Positions 35,066 through 45,021 are shown, counted from the stretch's first letter. The stretch is DNA of 52,026 nt from Prevotella sp. (GCA_022771625.1 JALFCW010000077.1:1-52026), one strand, 5' to 3'. Made by a program: numbers and translations. Notes: generated by a model from the sequence alone, not told the origin.

Positions 35066-38000
35066 AAAGAGTTAAGTTCACACCGAGGTTGAATCGACGC
35101 ATGGTAGGATATGCACCTGAACCGCCTCCACCGCTGAAGTTTGACTCACGGTCGTCGGGCATGTCTGTCCACAGGAGCAGGTTGTCGCCGTTGAGATATA
35201 TTCTCAGTGACTTGAGATTGAGCTTCTGGATAAACTTGCCAGTGAAGGTGTATGCAATCTCAAGGTTCTTCAGACGAACGTATGAACCATCGTAGAGATA
35301 GCGTGTTCCATTACCGCCAGTAGGCATTGTCGTACCATAACGTGGCAGGGTAAGTTCACCGTCGGGATTGTTGATGGTGTAGTAAGAACCCTCTACGAAC
35401 GCAAGGTTACGGTTGCGGTTGAAGGTCGGGAAGTCAACATAGCGTGTCACGTTGGTCACACCATAGAACTGAGCCGAAATCTGGAATCCCTTGTATTCGA
35501 AACCTACGGTTGTAGAATATGTGTTCTGAGGAATACCAGAGTACTTGTAAGGAGCCTGGTCGTTGTCGTCGATTACACCGTCACCATTGAAGTCCATGAT
35601 GAGGTAGTCGCCTGCAAACTTAACGTCATTATTGGAAATGCGCTCAGTGCTTCCATAGATGTCGTCCCATGAACGGATAAATCCATAGTCGAGATAAGTG
35701 AGAGTCTGACCGATGGCATATCCTGCTGTCTTGCGATAAGCTGCCTTCAAGGCAGGGTCGTCGGCAAAGAGAACCTTGTTGGTGGCATGAGTCATATTGA
35801 AGTTGGCATACACACGCATCTTGTTGGGGAATACGTAGTTGCTGCGCAGGACAAGCTCATAACCCTTACTCTCAGTCTCACCGAGGTTGCGAGTGGGAGC
35901 TGTGTCGCCAAAGAAAGTGGGAACGCTCTGCTTGCCTCCTGAGAGAAGGATGTCGGTACGATGATCCTTGAAGAGGTCGAACGAACCGGCGAGCAGTCCC
36001 TCGAAGAACGAGAAGTCAACACCGAAGTTCTTCTTCTCTACATTCTCCCAGTGGATGTCGGGGTTACCTATACGTGTGGAAGTATATATAGTATAAGGTG
36101 TAGTTGCAATAGGAGTACCCATCCATGCATTGCCACCAAGAGCCCACTGGTCGGAATAGAGCCAGCGACCACCCACATTGTCATCACCAATCTTACCCCA
36201 TGAAGCACGGAACTTAATCATGTCGAGATTCTTGATATCCTTGAGGAATGACTCATTGGTTGGCATCCATCCAAGAGACACTGAGGGGAAGAAGTCGAAA
36301 CGGTAGTTTGGTCCGAACTTCTCCGAACCGTTGTATGCACCGTTCACTTCCAAGAAATAACGCAAGTCGTAGTTGTAGGTTGTACGGAACACCCAGTCCT
36401 CACGATAGCGGGCAAACTCACTACCCGTTGTGGTCTTCTCGCGAGAGAAGAGTCCCATGGCTGTCACGTCGTGCTTACCAAACTGGCGGGCATAGTTGAG
36501 TTGCAGCGAGTAGTAGATCTTACGGTATGTGGCATTCTTGTCGATGCTACCTGCCGTGAGATTCCATCTGTTAATGTCCTGCTTGTCCTCACCGTTGGTA
36601 CCGTTCCATGACTCTACACCTGTATCAGGGTTGATGTACTTCTCGGGGAAGGTCTCGAAAGAACCGTCATTGATTCCTCGTCCTGACTCAACGAATGTAT
36701 TGTCGAGAGAGAAATTGGCCTTGAAGCTAAGACCCTTGGTAACGAAGTCGAGTTTCTGGTTGAGAACGAAGTCGGTGTTCAGACGGGTGGTTGTGCGCTT
36801 CTCGATACCATTGTTGGCAAGCTGAGACATCGCATTTGGAGCATCGGCGCGCGAAGGACCGAAGTAACCCCAGGTACCGTCGGAATAAACAGGACGGAAA
36901 GCATCGGGAGCAGTCTGATATACAGACGACCAGAAACCGTCGCTGGTGGAACCGCCCCAAGGAGTGGTGCGCACACCGTTGCTGCCGAAGAGGTTCACCG
37001 AGAAGTCGGTAGTGCCCGTAAGTTTGAAGTCGATGTTCGAGCGCATGTTCACGCGGTTGAAGCCGTAACCTGCCTGATAGCCGCGGTTGTTCTTGAACTG
37101 CTTGAAGAGGTCACCCTCGTGACTGTAGTCAACGGCAGCATAGTACTTGACGAACTTTGTACCACCGGAGATGTTGGCATTGAGGTTGTAGGACATTGTG
37201 CTGCTACGGAAGAGTTCATCCTCCCAGTCAACATTGGCATAACGGTCCCACTCCTCAATGTTGGCAGGATTGCGATACTTGTCGATGATTGCCATCGGCT
37301 TCACGCCTGCCCACGCACCTGCGCCGTTCTTTGCAAACTCGCGCTGGAGCACACGGTTCTTAAGCATGAATGTGTCGTAAGAGTCATACTTCTCCGGCAA
37401 CTTCGACGCAACCTTCATTGTTATGTTGGCCTTGAGGTTGACCACAGCCTTGCCTTCCTGTCCGCGCTTTGTTGTGATAAGGATAACACCATTGGCACCC
37501 TTCACACCATATACCGCCGTGGCAGAGGCATCCTTGAGCACCGAGACACTCGCCACCGACGACATATCGACACTCGACATCGGGCGCTCGATACCATCTA
37601 CAAGCACGAGAGGGTCGGAGTTGTTCCATGAGGTCTGGGTACGAATAATGATTTTCGGTTCTTCCTCACCAGGCATACCTGTAGAAGAATAGGTGATAAG
37701 ACCGGGGAGATTACCAGTGAGAGCCTGTCCAAGGCTGCTCACACCCTCGTGCTTCTGAAGCACCTTCTCGTCGGTCTGGGTGATGGCTCCCACCACCGAT
37801 ACCTTCTTCTGCTGACCATAACCCACGACAACCACTTCTTCGAGCACCTTGTTGTCGTCGGTCATCTCTACTCTCAGGGCTTTATTACTGCCCACCTTCA
37901 CTTCCTTAGTGTTCATTCCGATGTACGAAATGACCAGCACCGAGTTTTGGGATGGCACCTTCAATTTGAAGTTACCATCGAAGTCGGTCACTGTACCAAC

Positions 38001-38171
38001 GGAAGAACTTCCCTTTACTTTGACGGTTGCGCCGATAATGGACTCGCCATTACTATCGACTACTGTTCCCGTCACATCGATGCCCTGCTGCGCACTTGCT
38101 GTGGCAGCAAAGAATAGAAGCATCATCAGTAGCGGAATAGACCGTCTGATCAGTTGTTTAACTTTCTTCAT
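35064..38171 (-). CDS. xusA: SusC-type TonB-dependent transporter, XusA-like
   Basis: A 1035-residue transporter heading the xus-like operon. Signal peptide ends A-S-A-Q-Q near residue 29. A carboxypeptidase-regulatory-like domain follows (VTGTVVDSNGESIIGATVKV to RVEMTDDN, about 33-110), then a TonB-box-like region LEEVVVVGYGQQ. The plug has VLVDGIERPM and TAVYGVKGANGVILITTKRG, and a full barrel ends MRRFNLGVNLTL. Length and order are normal for SusC. It imports xylo-oligosaccharides with the SusD at 33119-34996. The operon promoter and HTCS-type operator are at 38258-38323. Confidence 0.94.
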   Translation of the reverse strand: MKKVKQLIRRSIPLLMMLLFFAATASAQQGIDVTGTVVDSNGESIIGATVKVKGSSSVGTVTDFDGNFKLKVPSQNSVLVISYIGMNTKEVKVGSNKALRVEMTDDNKVLEEVVVVGYGQQKKVSVVGAITQTDEKVLQKHEGVSSLGQALTGNLPGLITYSSTGMPGEEEPKIIIRTQTSWNNSDPLVLVDGIERPMSSVDMSSVASVSVLKDASATAVYGVKGANGVILITTKRGQEGKAVVNLKANITMKVASKLPEKYDSYDTFMLKNRVLQREFAKNGAGAWAGVKPMAIIDKYRNPANIEEWDRYANVDWEDELFRSSTMSYNLNANISGGTKFVKYYAAVDYSHEGDLFKQFKNNRGYQAGYGFNRVNMRSNIDFKLTGTTDFSVNLFGSNGVRTTPWGGSTSDGFWSSVYQTAPDAFRPVYSDGTWGYFGPSRADAPNAMSQLANNGIEKRTTTRLNTDFVLNQKLDFVTKGLSFKANFSLDNTFVESGRGINDGSFETFPEKYINPDTGVESWNGTNGEDKQDINRWNLTAGSIDKNATYRKIYYSLQLNYARQFGKHDVTAMGLFSREKTTTGSEFARYREDWVFRTTYNYDLRYFLEVNGAYNGSEKFGPNYRFDFFPSVSLGWMPTNESFLKDIKNLDMIKFRASWGKIGDDNVGGRWLYSDQWALGGNAWMGTPIATTPYTIYTSTRIGNPDIHWENVEKKNFGVDFSFFEGLLAGSFDLFKDHRTDILLSGGKQSVPTFFGDTAPTRNLGETESKGYELVLRSNYVFPNKMRVYANFNMTHATNKVLFADDPALKAAYRKTAGYAIGQTLTYLDYGFIRSWDDIYGSTERISNNDVKFAGDYLIMDFNGDGVIDDNDQAPYKYSGIPQNTYSTTVGFEYKGFQISAQFYGVTNVTRYVDFPTFNRNRNLAFVEGSYYTINNPDGELTLPRYGTTMPTGGNGTRYLYDGSYVRLKNLEIAYTFTGKFIQKLNLKSLRIYLNGDNLLLWTDMPDDRESNFSGGGGSGAYPTMRRFNLGVNLTL

Positions 38172-38257
38172 TGATCTTCTTGTTTTTTTTGGTAAATACT
38201 ATTATTTTTTTAGAATCAATTCGGTTTATGCTCGTCTGCATCCACAGATTTGCGCCG

Positions 38258-38323
38258 CAAAGTTAAACATTATATATAAGATATGCCTTGAAAATCGTTT
38301 CAGATGGTTTTAGATTTCTTTCA
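38258..38323 (-). promoter_or_regulatory. HTCS-2-type operator and promoter of the xus-like operon
   Basis: Minus strand: TGAAAG (38323-38318), 21 bp on TGAAAC (38302-38297, extended TGAAACGATTTTC), then the -7 box TAACTTTG (38265-38258), 32 bp from the proximal copy. No -33 TTTG is seen. The segment shares AAATCTAAAA and TGAAACGATTTTC with the HTCS-2 promoter site. The 5' leader is about 80 nt. Confidence 0.75.
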
Positions 38324-38350
38324 ATATGAAAAAAAACACGATGAAATCAA

Positions 38351-38404
38351 AAAAAAAAGCCCCGAAATGTTACATTGATATTGCGTTGATGTTACATTTC
38401 GGGG
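38351..38404 (-). terminator. Intrinsic terminator of HTCS-2
   Basis: A 16-bp stem with one mismatch (38360-38375 with 38389-38404), a 13-nt loop, and on the minus strand a run of T immediately after. It lies 13 bp after the HTCS-2 stop and isolates HTCS-2 from the xus promoter. Confidence 0.88.
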
Positions 38405-38417
38405 ATATTCACAAGTG

Positions 38418-41400
38418 CTATTTTTTAGTTTTTCCGTATTCAGAAGGGGGCACTCCATAGTATTGTTTGAACACTGTGGAGAAGTAGGTCTGGTCGTTAA
38501 ATCCCACTTTATATGCCACGTCGGCAACATTGATTCTGCCTTCCTTGATTAGACGTCCGGCCTGCTCCATACGAATATTACGAATAAACTTACCCGTCGA
38601 TACGCCCGTCAACTCCTTTATCTTGCGATGTAGCTGCACACGGCTCATTCCTACCTCGGAGGCAAGCACATCAACTGAAAAGTCAGAGTCAGAAAGATGC
38701 TCGTTCACCGACTTCATCACTTTCTTCATCATATCGTCGTAATATCCTTTGGCTTCCACCTGCTCCACCTTGTCGCTCTGTTGCTGAGCTCCGCTGAACT
38801 TTCCGCGCAGACGACGCATATTATCCACAAGATTATCTATGCGTACATGAAGCATATAGCAGCTGAAAGGTTTGGAGATATATGCATCGGCTCCGCTCTT
38901 GATTCCCGTAAGTTGATCTTCCACCTCCGACTTTGTGGTAAGCAGTATCACAGGGATATGGTTGATCCGTGGGTTCGACTTAATCTTCTTCAAGAGAGTT
39001 ATGCCGTCGATACCTGGCATCATTACATCACTCACCACAAGGTCGTATTCGCCATCGAGCAATGCCTTGAATGCCGTCTCGCCATCGTTGAACACATCGA
39101 TGCGATACCACTGGCACAGTTCTCTTGCAGTATATGCCGCCAACTCTTCGTCGTCATCCACAATCATAATATTGCACTTCTGATATATCACCTTCTTGGA
39201 CGACAACTGCTCATCCACTGGCTGATATATCTCCTCTGGTTTGAGGTGGGAGTTGCCGAGTGGCAAGGTGATAGTGAAGCAGGCTCCACGCACCCCATCG
39301 ATGCGGTTGGCAGCCGAGATGGTTCCTCCATGCATTTCCACCACATTGCGCGCAAGATTCAATCCAATACCTGTGCCTGCAATACCAGAAACGGCATTGG
39401 CAGCACCCTGATAGAAGCGGTCGAACAGCCTTGAGGGCTTATCTTCGCTGATACCCACTCCACTGTCTGTCACCTTCAATGTCATGGTCTTGTCGTCAGA
39501 GCTTAGATCCACACTTATCTGTCCACCTCCCGGGGTGTATTTGAATGCATTGGATAGCAGGTTGCCCAACACCTTCTCAAAGTGCAGACGGTCTATCCAT
39601 GCCTTAATCTTCACGTCGGCGGGATGATTAAACGTGAATTCATAACCTTGCTCCTTGGCATTATACTCAAACATCTTGCATGATTTCTCCACAAACTCAA
39701 CCATATCGGTCTCCTTGCATTTGAGTTTCATCTGCCGTTTGTCTATCTTGCGAACGTCGAGTATCTGATTGACAAGAAGGAGCAGACGCTCGGTATTACG
39801 CTCTATAACACTCAGATAGGATGCCATTTCCTTGGCATTCACACTGTCTGTGGTTTTGCTGACAAGTGACTTAAGTTTCTCCAATGGTCCTATGATAAGT
39901 GTCAAGGGCGAACGGATGTCATGGGTAGCATTGATAAGCAGTTTTACCTTCTCTTCCTCAAAGCGAGCCCTCTGGCGGCGACGTATTCCTACACCTATAT
40001 ATAAGATAAGGAGAACGGCGAGCAAAAGATATATTACTATTGCCGTAGATGACGCATACCATGGCGACTCAACCACGACAGTAATGCGTTTCACGTCATT
40101 TGAATACCATCCATTGCTTGTAGCCCTCACCTCGATGTCGTATGTACCTGATTTCAGTTTTGTGAACGTCAAGGAGTTACCATCATTATCGAAGGCTATC
40201 CATTTGCCGCCATTCATACGGTATTCGTAGTTGACACTGGCAACATTCTGATAATTGAGCAATGAGAATTCCATGGTGAATCGGTTGTCGTCCCATGGTA
40301 CAACAAACTTGTCGGCAAAGGGATTCTCCACCTTGTTTACAGTGGCAAACCTCGTAAGATGCACTTCCCCGTTAACCCTTTTGCTGCTTCTAACCACATC
40401 AGGATAGAAAGCGGTAATATTATTGTTGGCACCAAATAATATCATGTCATTAGGAAGACGGCAGAATGCCCCAAGACAAAACTCATTGTCTCTTATTCCA
40501 CTATTGCCTACGTGACTAATCAGTTTTCTTTCCTTATAATCATATTGCCATAATCCCTTCATCGTACTAATCCACACATCGCCATGGGCATCGCATAGCA
40601 ATCCTGCTATTCTAATATCCTCTATAGCTTCGCCCCCTGGCAAGGGGTAGGTGGTATGTTTTTTACGGTCATATACATACACCCCATTTTCAGTACCAAT
40701 TAATATATTGTGATCTTTGGTCTCGACCAAAGTTAACGAGACCTTGTCGCGGAGAATACCTATCTCTGAACTAACATCTACAAACCGTTTTGTAGCAGGA
40801 TTAAAACACCAAGTACCGCTTGCAGATGTTATCCAAACCATTCCCTCATTGTCGCAAATCATTTGACCAATCCAGTCGTTGGCTAATTTCACCTTGTCAT
40901 TAGCCGTAGTACGACTGTTATAGTACCTTAACTTATCACTTTTACCGTCATATATCGCGAATCCCTCTCCAAACACGGATATGTAGATATTGCCCAGTTT
41001 ATCTTCGAAAACGAACGGAACACCCTTTAACCCTAAATCATCAAAAAGCGTACTCTTGTCAGCAACAGGGTCATAGAGAAACATTGAGCGCCATGTGCCC
41101 AACCACATTCTACCCTTACTATCGCGCATCACTGCACTGCAAGACGAAGGTGCACCTTCGCATTTCCTGACATTACCCAGTCCATCAATATGGTATAGAC
41201 CCTTATGGAGCGCCACACAATAAACGCCATCAGCCCCATCGGATGTAATAGAAGTAAAGCCATGCGAATGGAGACTTCCATTAATCATGAAGTTGTAAGA
41301 TTGGAATTGCTTACGCGCAATACTGCAAAGAAAGACTCCATGATGAGGAAATGTAATCCATAAATTACCGTTACGGTCTTCCATTATCGAACTAATGGTA

Positions 41401-42311
41401 AGGCAGTCCAAATTATAATATCCATTATATGTATCTTCCTTGTGAGCTTGGGTCTCACCTTTCTTTATCACATACAATCCCCCTCCGGAGGTTCCTATAT
41501 ACAGGTTGCCATTCCTCGCTAAATGAGCAGATTCAATACTTTGTCCTTGCGGCATCTTATAACCCGTATCAACAAGTTTGTTACTTCGCCGGTCATATCG
41601 CACACATAAATTGCTCATCACGAAAAAGGGACTGCCTTTGACTCCCTTGATGATTTTTATCGAATAAGCGTCCTCAAATTTAAACCTCTTAATGCCAACA
41701 GCTCGCTCACCTTTGACAGTAAAGCGGATTATCTGTCTGTCATTGGTAATACACCACACGGTATTGGGAGTTTCAATAAATATCTCCATCAGATAATCAT
41801 TCGAAGCTAAGGTGGAAAAACTCTTTTCCTCCCAGAGCGTCATATCCTTACGGTTTAAGACGAATATTCCGTAACCTGCGGTACTGACAAGAAGATTTCC
41901 TGATGGCAGTTCAGCAATGGAATTCACCCTCGGTTGGATATCCCTGGGGAAGGCAAATCGATGAAACTTGTCTGTGGTATAGTCATATCGCGCCAATCCC
42001 TTACCCGTTCCAATAAACATCTCACCATTCTTGGCACAAAATAAAGAACGCACAAGATTGTGAGGAATAGAAAGGGTGTCACGGCTACTATAATGATAGT
42101 GGACGAAATGATAACCATCAAACCTGTTAAGTCCAAAGTCGGATGCTATCCACACATACCCATATTTGTCTTGGCACAACTTTGTGACAAGACTATTCGT
42201 GAGTTTGTCATATTCATACAGCTTTCCGCTTATACCATAGGCTGCAAATGGCAAAAATGTCAGTAACAAGACAAATAAACAACGTCTAATAATAGAATAA
42301 TTGATGAGCAT
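38418..42311 (-). CDS. Hybrid two-component sensor/regulator (HTCS-2) of PUL B, XynR-like
   Basis: A 1297-residue HTCS from the start at 42311 (MLINYSIIRRC, good signal anchor). The open frame reaches an ATG at 42404, but the -7 box at 42345-42338 lies inside that extension, so the transcript begins after it. Domains in order: signal anchor, Reg_prop propeller repeats (DKYGYVWIASDFGLNRF, DRNGNLWITFPHHGV and others), a Y_Y_Y domain and a membrane segment (STAIVIYLLLAVLLILYIGV). Then come a kinase with His797 in NATHDIRSPLT, an ATPase (NLLSNAFKYTPGGG), a receiver with Asp1095 in VSDVMMPGIDG, and AraC helix-turn-helix ending YYGVPPSEYGKTKK. By position it is the counterpart of the xylan sensor XynR of Prevotella bryantii. 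It likely senses xylo-oligosaccharides and activates the sites with TGAAAC repeats, including its own. Confidence 0.92.
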   Translation of the reverse strand: MLINYSIIRRCLFVLLLTFLPFAAYGISGKLYEYDKLTNSLVTKLCQDKYGYVWIASDFGLNRFDGYHFVHYHYSSRDTLSIPHNLVRSLFCAKNGEMFIGTGKGLARYDYTTDKFHRFAFPRDIQPRVNSIAELPSGNLLVSTAGYGIFVLNRKDMTLWEEKSFSTLASNDYLMEIFIETPNTVWCITNDRQIIRFTVKGERAVGIKRFKFEDAYSIKIIKGVKGSPFFVMSNLCVRYDRRSNKLVDTGYKMPQGQSIESAHLARNGNLYIGTSGGGLYVIKKGETQAHKEDTYNGYYNLDCLTISSIMEDRNGNLWITFPHHGVFLCSIARKQFQSYNFMINGSLHSHGFTSITSDGADGVYCVALHKGLYHIDGLGNVRKCEGAPSSCSAVMRDSKGRMWLGTWRSMFLYDPVADKSTLFDDLGLKGVPFVFEDKLGNIYISVFGEGFAIYDGKSDKLRYYNSRTTANDKVKLANDWIGQMICDNEGMVWITSASGTWCFNPATKRFVDVSSEIGILRDKVSLTLVETKDHNILIGTENGVYVYDRKKHTTYPLPGGEAIEDIRIAGLLCDAHGDVWISTMKGLWQYDYKERKLISHVGNSGIRDNEFCLGAFCRLPNDMILFGANNNITAFYPDVVRSSKRVNGEVHLTRFATVNKVENPFADKFVVPWDDNRFTMEFSLLNYQNVASVNYEYRMNGGKWIAFDNDGNSLTFTKLKSGTYDIEVRATSNGWYSNDVKRITVVVESPWYASSTAIVIYLLLAVLLILYIGVGIRRRQRARFEEEKVKLLINATHDIRSPLTLIIGPLEKLKSLVSKTTDSVNAKEMASYLSVIERNTERLLLLVNQILDVRKIDKRQMKLKCKETDMVEFVEKSCKMFEYNAKEQGYEFTFNHPADVKIKAWIDRLHFEKVLGNLLSNAFKYTPGGGQISVDLSSDDKTMTLKVTDSGVGISEDKPSRLFDRFYQGAANAVSGIAGTGIGLNLARNVVEMHGGTISAANRIDGVRGACFTITLPLGNSHLKPEEIYQPVDEQLSSKKVIYQKCNIMIVDDDEELAAYTARELCQWYRIDVFNDGETAFKALLDGEYDLVVSDVMMPGIDGITLLKKIKSNPRINHIPVILLTTKSEVEDQLTGIKSGADAYISKPFSCYMLHVRIDNLVDNMRRLRGKFSGAQQQSDKVEQVEAKGYYDDMMKKVMKSVNEHLSDSDFSVDVLASEVGMSRVQLHRKIKELTGVSTGKFIRNIRMEQAGRLIKEGRINVADVAYKVGFNDQTYFSTVFKQYYGVPPSEYGKTKK

Positions 42312-42337
42312 TTTAGTTGTAAGTATTAATTTCGGTG

Positions 42338-42403
42338 CAAAGATAATCCATTTCATCGACAAAACCAAAGAAAATCGTTTCATTATTTTTAGATTTTGTT
42401 TCA
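42338..42403 (-). promoter_or_regulatory. HTCS-2-type operator and promoter of HTCS-2 itself
   Basis: Minus strand: TGAAAC (42403-42398), 21 bp on TGAAAC (42382-42377, extended to TGAAACGATTTTC), TTTG (42369-42366), 20-bp spacer, TATCTTTG (42345-42338). The proximal copy is 32 bp from the -7 box. This is the only one of the five sites with a -33 TTTG at proper spacing, which would allow basal expression of the sensor. Confidence 0.75.
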
Positions 42404-42438
42404 TAAGCGGTTAATGCGATGAAACAGATAAATAATTA

Positions 42439-42470
42439 TTTGGATGTTTGAAAATATAATATTACCTTTG
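42439..42470 (+). promoter_or_regulatory. Promoter of GH115
   Basis: TTTG at 42439-42442, a 20-bp spacer and TACCTTTG at 42463-42470, 31 bp before the ATG. A single TGAAAC (42420-42425) lies 38 bp from the -7 box, without a partner at 21 bp, so it does not fit the operator rule; control from the divergent HTCS-2 operator is possible. Confidence 0.65.
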
Positions 42471-42501
42471 CAAACCAAAAATAACTTATATAACCCGCAA
42501 T

Positions 42502-44883
42502 ATGATGAAATATAAATTTATCCTCCTGTTTGTGTTAAACAGCTGTTGCTTGGCACTTCAAGCTAACGACCTTACCAAGTCAACTATCGTGTATAACCCC
42601 TCCGACCATCCATTGGCAAGGCAAATGGCAAAGGTACTGTCGGAAGACATCGAACGTGTGTCGGGCATCAAACCCACGGTAAGCACAAGCAAGGGCAAGG
42701 GTCAGAACATCATACTCGCCACTGCCAACAAGACATCACGCCACAAAGAACTGCGCAAAAAATGGGAACGTTATGCCATTGACACCGACAGGCAGAATAT
42801 CTATATCACCGGTTCTGACGCACGAGGATTGGCTTACGGAGTATTTCATATAAGTGAACAGATTGGCGTCAACCCCTGGTATTGGTTTGCTGATATCCCT
42901 GTAGATAAGAATAATCCAAAGGTATATGACTACCAGGAAACGTATGTCAGTAAGTCGCCAACAATCAAATATCGTGGAATATTTATCAACGACGAGGACT
43001 GGGGCCTGAAGACTTGGGCGGAACGAAACTTCGAAAAGGAGTTGGGCGACATCGGTCCGAAGACATACGACCGTGTATGCGAACTCATCTTACGCCTTAA
43101 AGGAAACATGCTTGCTCCTGCCATGCACACCTGCACCGGCGCCTTCTACAGCCATCCCGAAAGTCAGGTTATGGCCGACAAATGGGGCATTATGATAACA
43201 ACCAGCCATTGCGAACCATTGCTCTTCAACAATGCCTCGCCATGGGAATGGGACAAGAACCGCGACGGCGAGTGGAACTACGAAACCAACAAGGAAAGAA
43301 TACTAAAGAAACTCGACGACCGTATCCGCGAAACTGCACAATATGACAACATATACACTATGGGTATGCGCGGTTTGCATGACGAGGCCATGAAGGGAAG
43401 CACTGACCCCACGGACAGGGCACGCACACTCGAGAAGGTATTTGACGAACAGCGCAAGATACTCGAGAAATACAAAGGCAAGAAAGCCAACCAACTGAAA
43501 CAGATCTTCGTTCCTTACAAGGAGACTCTCGACATCTATGATTCCGGATTGCGAGTGCCCGACGATATTACCATAGTTTGGCCCGACGACAACTATGGCT
43601 ATATGAAACGTGTAAGCAATGCCGCCGAACAGAAACGCAGTGGCGGAAGTGGTGTGTATTATCACCTGAGCTACCTTGGCACACCTCACGACAACCTGTG
43701 GATTGCCACCACTGCCCCACAACTTATGTACGAGGAACTGCTCAAGGCATATACCGCCGGGGCAAACCGATACTGGCTGCTAAATGTGGGCGACATCAAA
43801 CTGATGGAGATTGAGACACAGATGTTTTTTGATATGGCATACGATTTCACGGCCTTCAGCTACGACAATGCCAACAAATGGCAGGCACAATGGCTTGCCC
43901 GTACCTTTGGGAAAGAACATCAGGGCACATTCCAGTATATCCTCGACAACTACTATCGTTTGGCATGGGATCGCAAACCAGAGTTCATGGGCTATGAGAT
44001 GGAATGGGACACGCCCGAATACAGCCGTCTGCACGATTCCGACTTCTCGTTTGAGACCGGTAGCGCACAGAAAAGACTCCAACAGTATCAGGACATCTGT
44101 TTTGCATACGACGCCATAGAGAACTCTGTCGATAAGAACCTGCGTCCCTCTCTCTTCGAGATGCTGGGTTATTCCACACATTCTGCCTTCCAGATGAACC
44201 GTAGGTTCCTATACGCGCAAGCCAATCACGAGACGGGCAACACAATGTATGCCATGCAGTCGAGAGACGCTAACACACGCTTACAGGGGCTTATCGACCG
44301 CTATCATTCACTCTTTGACGGCAAATGGGACCAAATAATTTCAGAGATTCCCCCTGGCTTTACCGCATTGTATCAGAATATGCCAGAACTCGTGGATGAG
44401 CCTACCGATGCTTATCGTCTTCCCGACAGTCAACGGCATCCGGAGCTTGCTCACAAACTTGATTTCACTACTATAGAGCTTCCATCTCCTTTCCGCATCC
44501 TCGAAGGCATCGGCACCGACTGGAAAGCCCTTCAGATGGGGCAGCCACTCGACTTCGAGCATCTCGGGTCGGTATCTATCCCCATCCCTTCAAGTATTAT
44601 CAATCCAGGTGCCGATTCAATATCCGTTTGCATCAGTGTTGTTCCTATGTGGCCTGTGGCATACGACCGCAGCAACAAGTTCGCCGTGAGTGTAGATGAC
44701 TGTAAATCCATAGTATGTGAAAACAAATTCCAGGAATGGGGCCGCGAATGGAAGATACAGGTGCTTGAAAACCGCAAGGAGTTCGTGCTCACCTTCCCTC
44801 TTCGCAAAGGAGCCAGCAATCACCACCTGACTCTTTCCATCATCGACCCTGGACAAATAGTGCAAAAAATAACATTCCAATAG
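42502..44883 (+). CDS. GH115 xylan alpha-1,2-glucuronidase
   Basis: A 793-residue secreted enzyme with a signal peptide (cleavage near L-Q-A, residue 21). Family landmarks: an N-terminal alpha/beta domain with YNPSDHPLARQM; catalytic domain beginning IKYRGIFINDEDWGLKTWA, then LRLKGNMLAPAMH, SHCEPLLFNNASPWEWD, TMGMRGLHDEAMKG, ITIVWPDDNYGYMKR, YHLSYLGTPHDNLW and NVGDIKLMEIETQMFFDMAYD. A C-terminal beta domain ends the protein. GH115 removes (methyl)glucuronic acid from xylan, including from internal residues. The protein is slightly shorter than many members. It is divergent from HTCS-2 with a 190-bp shared control region, supporting a role in the same xylan locus. Confidence 0.93.
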   Translation: MMKYKFILLFVLNSCCLALQANDLTKSTIVYNPSDHPLARQMAKVLSEDIERVSGIKPTVSTSKGKGQNIILATANKTSRHKELRKKWERYAIDTDRQNIYITGSDARGLAYGVFHISEQIGVNPWYWFADIPVDKNNPKVYDYQETYVSKSPTIKYRGIFINDEDWGLKTWAERNFEKELGDIGPKTYDRVCELILRLKGNMLAPAMHTCTGAFYSHPESQVMADKWGIMITTSHCEPLLFNNASPWEWDKNRDGEWNYETNKERILKKLDDRIRETAQYDNIYTMGMRGLHDEAMKGSTDPTDRARTLEKVFDEQRKILEKYKGKKANQLKQIFVPYKETLDIYDSGLRVPDDITIVWPDDNYGYMKRVSNAAEQKRSGGSGVYYHLSYLGTPHDNLWIATTAPQLMYEELLKAYTAGANRYWLLNVGDIKLMEIETQMFFDMAYDFTAFSYDNANKWQAQWLARTFGKEHQGTFQYILDNYYRLAWDRKPEFMGYEMEWDTPEYSRLHDSDFSFETGSAQKRLQQYQDICFAYDAIENSVDKNLRPSLFEMLGYSTHSAFQMNRRFLYAQANHETGNTMYAMQSRDANTRLQGLIDRYHSLFDGKWDQIISEIPPGFTALYQNMPELVDEPTDAYRLPDSQRHPELAHKLDFTTIELPSPFRILEGIGTDWKALQMGQPLDFEHLGSVSIPIPSSIINPGADSISVCISVVPMWPVAYDRSNKFAVSVDDCKSIVCENKFQEWGREWKIQVLENRKEFVLTFPLRKGASNHHLTLSIIDPGQIVQKITFQ

Positions 44884-44989
44884 TTGTATCTACCTTTGCG
44901 GATTCAACTAGCAAGGTAAGAGATGAACACTAATCGTATAAAAAACATTAAATATCTGCCATTTGTTTCTTTATTGCAGCAATAATTAT

Positions 44990-44997
44990 TATCTTTG
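44990..44997 (+). promoter_or_regulatory. -7 box upstream of the Rpn-type gene
   Basis: TATCTTTG at 44990-44997; no TTTG at exact spacing (the nearest is 24 bp upstream at 44962). It overlaps the TTG at 44995, which therefore cannot be the true start of the next gene. Confidence 0.55.
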
Positions 44998-45021
44998 CAC
45001 CAAACTAAAGTATATACGACT

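Noticed and set aside
38697..39434. Plus-strand frame of 245 codons inside HTCS-2
   Set aside because: It is antisense to the kinase/receiver region of a well supported gene and its translation has no recognisable domain.
42399..42446. TGAAAC at 42420 as a GH115 operator
   Set aside because: There is no second hexamer at 21 bp in the right place and its distance to the -7 box is 38 rather than 32.
44995..45021. TTG start at 44995 for the Rpn-type gene
   Set aside because: The codon is part of the -7 box TATCTTTG, so it cannot be in the transcript as start; ATG 45022/45025 fits the family N-terminus.
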